From Chitinophaga ginsengisegetis (GTDB taxonomy: Bacteria > Bacteroidota > Bacteroidia > Chitinophagales > Chitinophagaceae), in contig NZ_FUZZ01000005.1 of NCBI RefSeq assembly GCF_900168065.1, forward strand, positions 124,001 through 188,000: 64,000 nucleotides of DNA, in the 5' to 3' direction. The notes under the pieces are model-generated. The model did no database searches. It saw only the letters and a program-made list of their open reading frames with translations, and was not told the origin of the DNA. How positions within the stretch are numbered: the stretch's first letter is position 1; the number at the start of each line of letters is the position of its first letter. Of this stretch, positions 59,540 through 64,000 are shown piece by piece. Position numbers and translations under genes: made by a program.

Positions 59540-60805
59540 TTAATAAGGATTACCCACTACGTTTATTTTACTTAACAGCTGAGGGTTGATCATTGAGCTG
59601 TAGTCGTATTGATAAATCCCATCCCTGGCGCTTACCAGCAGGCGGTGCTGGTTTTCAAAAGGAATTACATCATAAGTATCCGGTCCTGTTAGCAGCTTTG
59701 TAGTGGTGATATTACTGATACTTGTGGCATCCATGAAGCGGAGCCCGAACTGTCCTTCACAAACAAAGAGCTTCCCGTTATCGATACCTAAACCGTGCGG
59801 GTTTTGCATTTCAGTAGTACTCAATTTCACGGGACTATCCACATTACTGATATCAAAGATCTGCAGCTGATTGATGTTACCTGCGCATATGGCGCCGCTT
59901 CTGATGGTAACATATGCCCTGTTTCCTTCCACCACTACCGGGTCGCATGCCCTGAAATGGGTAACCATGGAGCGTTTGGCAGGTGCCGCCGGATTCGTGA
60001 TATCATAAATGAACATCGCGCTCTGGCTGCCGATAAAAAGATATTCACCATATGGGAAAATGGTTTCAATAAACGTGTTAAAGGTTTGCAGGCTTTTAAA
60101 CGCCGGGTTAGCGGCATCGGTGAGATCAAATGCTTTCAGCTGCCACGAATTTACAGTATAGAGATAATTTTTGGCGATGGTGAACCTGGCCATAGACCCG
60201 CCTTTCCCGGTACCGGCCTGGTTTTTATAAGAAGCGGCTACTTCTGCGCTGGCAAAGTATATCATGTCGCGGTCTGAAGAACAATCGCAGTAAGTGGTAT
60301 CCTTAACGGTATAGCCAATCACCATACTGTCCTGCTTTAAGCGCCATCCTACTATCATACCGTTTGCGTCGGTAGGATAGCTGGTGGCTTCCGGTATCCG
60401 TTTAACAAACGCGATATTACGCGGATCGCTGATATTGAATACGATCAGGTCAGTATAGCTGTCGGCATAAAGGAAATCCCCCTTTATGGCGATGTCTGCA
60501 TTTCCCATCACATTTAAAAAAGAAACTTTCTGAGGGGAGGATGGATTACTGTTATCAATAACGTGGATGCCGGCGTAAGGCTCGTTCACAAAAATATACT
60601 GGTCTTTCACATAGATCTTGCCGGTGTGGGAAATTTCCTTTGGCGCCTCCGATTTGATGGAAGCCTGGTAGTCCGACAGTGCCATCAGAATGGGCGTGTG
60701 TATTTTTGTAGTGATGGTTTTAGTGCACTTCTCCTTTGTGCATCCGCCCAGTACCAGGATAGCCGCGATAAGAACCGGGAATTTAATATAGGTAGAAATA
60801 TGCAT
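59540..60805 (-). CDS. LVIVD-repeat beta-propeller lipoprotein
   Basis: 421 residues with lipoprotein signal (VLIAAILVLGGC, then TKE). Repeated blades with the LxVxDxxNP pattern: GIHVIDNSNPSSPQKVSFLN, LIVFNISDPRNIAFVKRI, KAFDLTDAANPAFKSL, FIYDITNPAAPAKRSM, LQIFDISNVDSPVKL. These are LVIVD repeats making a surface propeller, probably for binding. Ends 4 nt from the DUF4180 gene. Confidence 0.85.
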   Translation of the reverse strand: MHISTYIKFPVLIAAILVLGGCTKEKCTKTITTKIHTPILMALSDYQASIKSEAPKEISHTGKIYVKDQYIFVNEPYAGIHVIDNSNPSSPQKVSFLNVMGNADIAIKGDFLYADSYTDLIVFNISDPRNIAFVKRIPEATSYPTDANGMIVGWRLKQDSMVIGYTVKDTTYCDCSSDRDMIYFASAEVAASYKNQAGTGKGGSMARFTIAKNYLYTVNSWQLKAFDLTDAANPAFKSLQTFNTFIETIFPYGEYLFIGSQSAMFIYDITNPAAPAKRSMVTHFRACDPVVVEGNRAYVTIRSGAICAGNINQLQIFDISNVDSPVKLSTTEMQNPHGLGIDNGKLFVCEGQFGLRFMDATSISNITTTKLLTGPDTYDVIPFENQHRLLVSARDGIYQYDYSSMINPQLLSKINVVGNPY

Positions 60806-60973
60806 GGGGATAGCTTTGATCGTTTAACGAGAGTGGCGGAACAAATGTTACAGGAGGGTATGCCGGTGGATATCACGATAATTATAGGTTTGGCTTCCGC
60901 TTTTAAATAAACCTGATAAAGTGCTATAAGAAGCAGGATCAAATATTTATCTTTATAGCTTTCTTCAATAAAC

Positions 60974-61957
60974 ATGGACATGAACATGAATAGAAAAAGT
61001 ATTATCGCAGGTCTGATATGCTGCATGGGGCTGGGATTAGTGAGTCCTGCCGGTGTAATGGCACAGGTATCAGCTATTAAGACCGAAGCCGTAAAAGGCG
61101 GGGCCCTGATTGGCGCCTGGGATATCAAAGTCAGCGAAAACGGCGTAGATAAGCCCTCCTGGCTGGAAGTGGAGCTTTCCGGTTTTAAAACCCTCGTAGG
61201 CCGCTTTGTAAGCACCGGCGGAAGTGCCAGACCCATCTCCAAAGTGAACTTTGATAACGGGAAGTTCAGCTTCTCCATTCCGCCGCAATGGGAACGGGAA
61301 GACCGCGACCTGACGCTGGAAGGCACCGTAACCGATGCCGGCATAAGCGGCACTATTCATACCAGTGACGGACAGTCCTATTCTTTCACCGGCGTAAAAG
61401 CACCGGATCTTAAAAGAACTGCAGCGCCAGCCTGGGGCAAACCCGTGAAACTGTTTAATGGAAAAGACCTCACCGGCTGGAAAGCACTGGGTGAAAACCA
61501 ATGGATCGTGAAGGATGGCATCCTTACCAGCCCGCATTCCGGCGCTAACCTGATCTCTGAGCAAAAATTCACCGATTTTAAGCTGCATGTGGAATTCCGG
61601 TACCAGGCAGGCAGCAACAGCGGCGTTTACCTGAGAGGCCGCTATGAAACACAGATCATCGACAATCCAAAAACAGATCCGCCATCCAGTCACCTGTTTG
61701 GGGGAGTATACGGATTCCTGGTACCAAACGACATGGCGGTACTCGGTCCCGGCCAGTGGCAAACATTTGATATTACACTGGTGGGTCGCTTAGTAACCGT
61801 TGTGGCTAACGGCAAAACCATTATCTGCAACGCAGCCATTCCCGGTATCACCGGCGGCGCACTGGATAGCAACGAAGGTGAACCCGGCCCGATCTATTTC
61901 CAGGGAGATCACGGTCCTATTGAGTTCAGAAACATTGTCATTACTCCTGCAAAATAA
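60974..61957 (+). CDS. Secreted DUF1080 (3-keto-disaccharide hydrolase-like) protein
   Basis: 327 residues with signal peptide (IIAGLICCMGLGLVSPAGVMA). N-terminal lipocalin-like part (about 35-145), then a DUF1080 domain (about 150-325): VKLFNGKDLTGWKALGENQW, FTDFKLHVEFRYQAGSNSGV, YLRGRYETQIID and GPIEFRNIVITP. The family has a concanavalin-like fold and includes hydrolases of 3-keto sugars. A 7/8 match to the -7 box (TATCTTTA) lies at 60949. Confidence 0.85.
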   Translation: MDMNMNRKSIIAGLICCMGLGLVSPAGVMAQVSAIKTEAVKGGALIGAWDIKVSENGVDKPSWLEVELSGFKTLVGRFVSTGGSARPISKVNFDNGKFSFSIPPQWEREDRDLTLEGTVTDAGISGTIHTSDGQSYSFTGVKAPDLKRTAAPAWGKPVKLFNGKDLTGWKALGENQWIVKDGILTSPHSGANLISEQKFTDFKLHVEFRYQAGSNSGVYLRGRYETQIIDNPKTDPPSSHLFGGVYGFLVPNDMAVLGPGQWQTFDITLVGRLVTVVANGKTIICNAAIPGITGGALDSNEGEPGPIYFQGDHGPIEFRNIVITPAK

Positions 61958-61970
61958 AAATGCATAAAAA

Positions 61971-62006
61971 AAAACGTGATACAATTCCTGTATCACGTTT
62001 TTTTTA
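61971..62006. terminator. Rho-independent terminator
   Basis: Perfect 13-bp stem AAAACGTGATACA / TGTATCACGTTTT (61971-61983, 61989-62001), 5-nt loop, T run following and A run preceding. Terminates the DUF1080 gene. Confidence 0.85.
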
Positions 62007-62029
62007 TCTGGCAGAATAGAAAATTTTAT

Positions 62030-62037
62030 TATTTTTG
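62030..62037 (+). promoter_or_regulatory. Putative -7 box (TATTTTTG)
   Basis: Exact TAnnTTTG match, followed by CGG. It is 271 nt upstream of the next gene, so a transcript from here has a long leader that includes the hairpin at 62091. Confidence 0.45.
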
Positions 62038-62116
62038 CGGCAGTTGTTCTTTATAGAAAATGCCCCGGCAGTATCCCCAAATAGTTTGATACCTGCGCTG
62101 CCCGCAGGTTTTGTTA
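62038..62116 (+). ncRNA. Candidate short leader RNA / attenuator
   Basis: A transcript starting after the -7 box at 62030 would meet a 7-bp hairpin ACCTGCG / CGCAGGT (62091-62097, 62103-62109) followed by TTTGTT, like a weak terminator. This gives either a small RNA of about 70 nt or an attenuator of the peptidase-like gene. Only promoter and hairpin support it. Confidence 0.25.
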
Positions 62117-62308
62117 TTTCACAGCATACCATTTGTTATACCCGCCCATCTTGTGTAGCCCAACAGAGTTTCACCATCATGCTTACAATTGAATTTGCCC
62201 GCTTCAGTTAATCCTTCCGCATATTGGCTTCAGCAACTCCACGAGCCTCCACTACGATCATTTTACTATATGGTCATCCATTTTTTTATTCAATCAATTA
62301 AAAACAAC

Positions 62309-62632
62309 ATGAACAAGTACGAAAGATTAAAGTCCGGACTGGAAACCACCGGCACAGGAAAAATGAAAGCCTTTGGCTCCTCTATGTTACCCATTTTGAA
62401 AAGCGGTACCCTGCTCACCTTTGTGAAAGAAACAGAATATGCCATTGGCGATATCGTTTTTTGCAAGGTAAAAGGCCGCTATATTGACGCGCACAAGGTG
62501 ATTAAAAAAGATACCAACAAAGGTTACCTGATCGCCAATAATCACGGTTTCGAAAACGGCTGGACGAAAGTGATTTATGGCCGCGTGATGCTCGGTGAGT
62601 TTGAGAATAAAATAATCTATAGGAAAGACTGA
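62309..62632 (+). CDS. Small S24/S26 peptidase-like protein
   Basis: 107 residues from ATG 62309, with no membrane anchor. AFGSSMLPILKSGTLLTF has the SM-P serine motif (Ser25), GDIVFCKVKGRYIDAHKVIK the second strand with Lys63, together a possible Ser/Lys dyad as in LexA/signal-peptidase folds, and NHGFENGW corresponds to the D/N-x-xN turn. Self-cleaving repressors or maturation proteases of this size exist, but without an HTH or helix the role is open. Start is preceded by a long untranslated stretch. Confidence 0.65.
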   Translation: MNKYERLKSGLETTGTGKMKAFGSSMLPILKSGTLLTFVKETEYAIGDIVFCKVKGRYIDAHKVIKKDTNKGYLIANNHGFENGWTKVIYGRVMLGEFENKIIYRKD

Positions 62633-62680
62633 CCGGGTTGTAAAAATGTTTCCCTTAAATTTAATAATTAAATTAGCTGA

Positions 62681-63655
62681 ATGAAAGGTTTTTGGAATTA
62701 CTTCTGGTTCATTTACATGCTTTTCTTTGCCATCCCTTTTCCCATGCTCATCTATTACAATACAGAGTATGGGGTGATTGATGGGGATGGTGGCACCGCG
62801 CCCTGGCTGGCGCTCACCTGGCTGGCCGTGTCCGCAATACTATGGATCATATTGATCCAGGGCTGGTTTAGGAAATGGATTATACTGCCCTTCATCATGA
62901 GAGGCAATATCCTGCGTCTTTTAAAGGAAGGGGTGAAAAAAAATGCACGTGTATTAACCAGTAAAGAATTACCGGCTGAAGGAAAGGATGTTGTGACCCG
63001 TGAAATCACCTGTTCCCTGGAGAATTTCTGTGGCACCGGAATCACGGAACAGTTGACGGTGAACGATACCAAACCGGAGCTGAACCGCTACGATGTAGGT
63101 AAAACCATTCAACTGCTGATCGATGGAAAACTTAAAGCAGTACCTCACTTAACACTGGATGGTGTAACGGTAGGAATAAAAGCAGGCCGGATCATCATGA
63201 TGTGCCTTGCATGGTTGCTGGTAGTAGCCGCAATAGTGGGCTACTACGTATATTCCTATATGTTAGAGAACCACGGACGGGGCTGGCGCTTTATGGCCTT
63301 CTATCATCCGCTTCTTTTATGTCCCCTGATTTTGCTGGTGAGCCGTATCGGGTTTGGCTGGCTGCTGAAACTCTTTATAGGCACGCCGGACAACGCATTG
63401 CAGCTTAAGTATTACGGTTTGCGCACAGATGCACAAATTGTATCCGCCGAGCAAACAGGCACTTATATTAATGAGCAACCCCAGGTACGCTTTGAGTTAC
63501 GCTACCAGGATGATTTGGGTAAAACCCATACCGCCTCGTTAAAGAAAATAGTGCCGCTACTGGATCTGGGTATGACCAGGCAGGAGTCTGTCCCGGTTTT
63601 TTATCTGAAAGAAAATCCTCAACAGGTAGCATTTGCCAGTGATATAGAGGGTTAA
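62681..63655 (+). CDS. Multi-span membrane protein of unknown function
   Basis: 324 residues. Membrane spans at about 5-24, 42-62, 171-192 and 205-225. Between them lie a soluble beta-rich part (KKNARVLTSKELPAEGKDVV) and after the last a second one (NALQLKYYGLRTDAQIVSAE, then VRFELRYQDDLGKTHTA), each resembling the small domains of DUF3592-type proteins, so the protein looks like a doubled membrane-plus-domain unit. No function assigned. The next gene starts 7 nt after its stop. Confidence 0.6.
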   Translation: MKGFWNYFWFIYMLFFAIPFPMLIYYNTEYGVIDGDGGTAPWLALTWLAVSAILWIILIQGWFRKWIILPFIMRGNILRLLKEGVKKNARVLTSKELPAEGKDVVTREITCSLENFCGTGITEQLTVNDTKPELNRYDVGKTIQLLIDGKLKAVPHLTLDGVTVGIKAGRIIMMCLAWLLVVAAIVGYYVYSYMLENHGRGWRFMAFYHPLLLCPLILLVSRIGFGWLLKLFIGTPDNALQLKYYGLRTDAQIVSAEQTGTYINEQPQVRFELRYQDDLGKTHTASLKKIVPLLDLGMTRQESVPVFYLKENPQQVAFASDIEG

Positions 63656-63662
63656 AAATATA

Positions 63663-64000
63663 ATGAAGATGCGTTTACAAAAGATGACCGGCATTATAAT
63701 AGCATTGATGATGTGTATGTCCTGTAACCAGTTCCGGGAATCCATACACGACACCTTGTATGGCAGCGATACAGACAGCAGCTATAAAGATCTTCCGTCC
63801 GGCGAAGACGAAACCAGTACTACCACCAGTTCCAGCACAAGTACCCACCTGAGTACCAGTTCCAGCACAACCCATACTACGGTTGTGGAACAACGCAATG
63901 GTACCACTATCATATACAATTCCACCAAAACATCCGGCGACAATGATTTTCTTGGCAATGCCGGAAAGCTGGTGGCCGCCGAACGCGCGCTTCGTGAATT
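63663..64000 (+). CDS. Lipoprotein with Ser/Thr-rich linker, partial (runs off window)
   Basis: 112 codons visible. Lipoprotein signal (IIIALMMCMSC, then NQF). A Ser/Thr-rich linker (TSTTTSSSTSTHLSTSSSTT) contains a 16-nt direct repeat at 63825 and 63855, 30 nt apart, so in frame. After it comes VVEQRNGTTIIYNSTKTSGD, then a helical start (AGKLVAAERALRE). The rest lies outside. Probably co-transcribed with the membrane protein 7 nt upstream. Confidence 0.65.
   Translation, partial: MKMRLQKMTGIIIALMMCMSCNQFRESIHDTLYGSDTDSSYKDLPSGEDETSTTTSSSTSTHLSTSSSTTHTTVVEQRNGTTIIYNSTKTSGDNDFLGNAGKLVAAERALRE

Larger units (their letters stand above)
61958..62308. other. Intergenic region with terminator, promoter and second hairpin
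   Basis: Holds the terminator at 61971-62006, an exact -7 box at 62030 and a hairpin at 62091-62115, all listed. The remaining 190 nt before the next gene have no protein I can support. Confidence 0.5.

Noticed and set aside
1..64000. tRNA, rRNA, CRISPR arrays, insertion sequences and prophage genes
   Set aside because: Scanned by eye for cloverleaf-like ends, regular spaced repeats, transposase motifs and phage structural genes; none could be supported.

Overview
The window reads as chromosome of a Bacteroidetes bacterium, most likely Chitinophagaceae (Chitinophaga-like). The reasons are a complete ECF sigma / FecR anti-sigma / SusC (with STN domain) / SusD locus, LytTR two-component pairs, Bacteroidetes-style lipoprotein signals, -7 boxes of the TAnnTTTG type, and a 'grasp-with-spasm' ribosomal peptide cluster. 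No rRNA, tRNA, CRISPR array, insertion sequence or phage gene was recognised. Taxonomy is inferred from gene content only.

Layout. 1-8.6 kb: a partial membrane protein, a short DHFR/RibD-like reductase, then a minus-strand block (serine hydrolase, lipoprotein hydrolase, Spy-like protein, fatty acid hydroxylase, LytTR response regulator and its kinase), a small membrane protein and a broken HxlR regulator gene. 8.8-11.5 kb: lipoprotein, membrane protein, NarX-type kinase and NarL-type regulator in one operon. 11.5-22 kb: mixed housekeeping and detoxification genes (VOC protein, alginate-lyase-like lipoprotein, GNAT, alcohol dehydrogenase, methyltransferase, DinB, AHSA1, aldo/keto reductase, AraC regulator).

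22.2-28.5 kb is the most interesting region: a RiPP operon with two double-glycine precursor peptides, an ATP-grasp ligase, an uncharacterised 59-residue protein, a SPASM protein without a radical-SAM CxxxCxxC motif, a C39-peptidase ABC exporter and an HlyD-type adaptor. In the likely scheme the ATP-grasp enzyme closes ester or amide bonds in the core, the SPASM protein assists or modifies, and the C39 domain cuts after Gly-Gly during export. A TPR sensor kinase / LytTR pair follows at 29.3-32 kb.

32.5-36 kb: an S1-like protease lipoprotein, and an operon of alpha/beta hydrolase, Crp/Fnr regulator and SMR exporter. 36-50.3 kb: a polysaccharide utilisation locus (sigma, FecR, SusC, SusD, two tandem paralogous lipoproteins, GH20 beta-hexosaminidase, GH106-like glycosidase). 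50.4-64 kb: Crp-like regulator and hydrolase, bestrophin, an isolated succinate dehydrogenase cytochrome b subunit, an SMI1/KNR4 protein, divergent doxX/hxlR genes around a striking multi-palindrome operator, methyltransferases, an LVIVD propeller lipoprotein, a DUF1080 protein, a miniature S24/S26-like peptidase and two envelope proteins, the last running off the window.

Limits: families were assigned by eye from motifs, with no database search. Promoters are matches to a short consensus and remain tentative. Starts were chosen from signal peptides, spacing and overlap.
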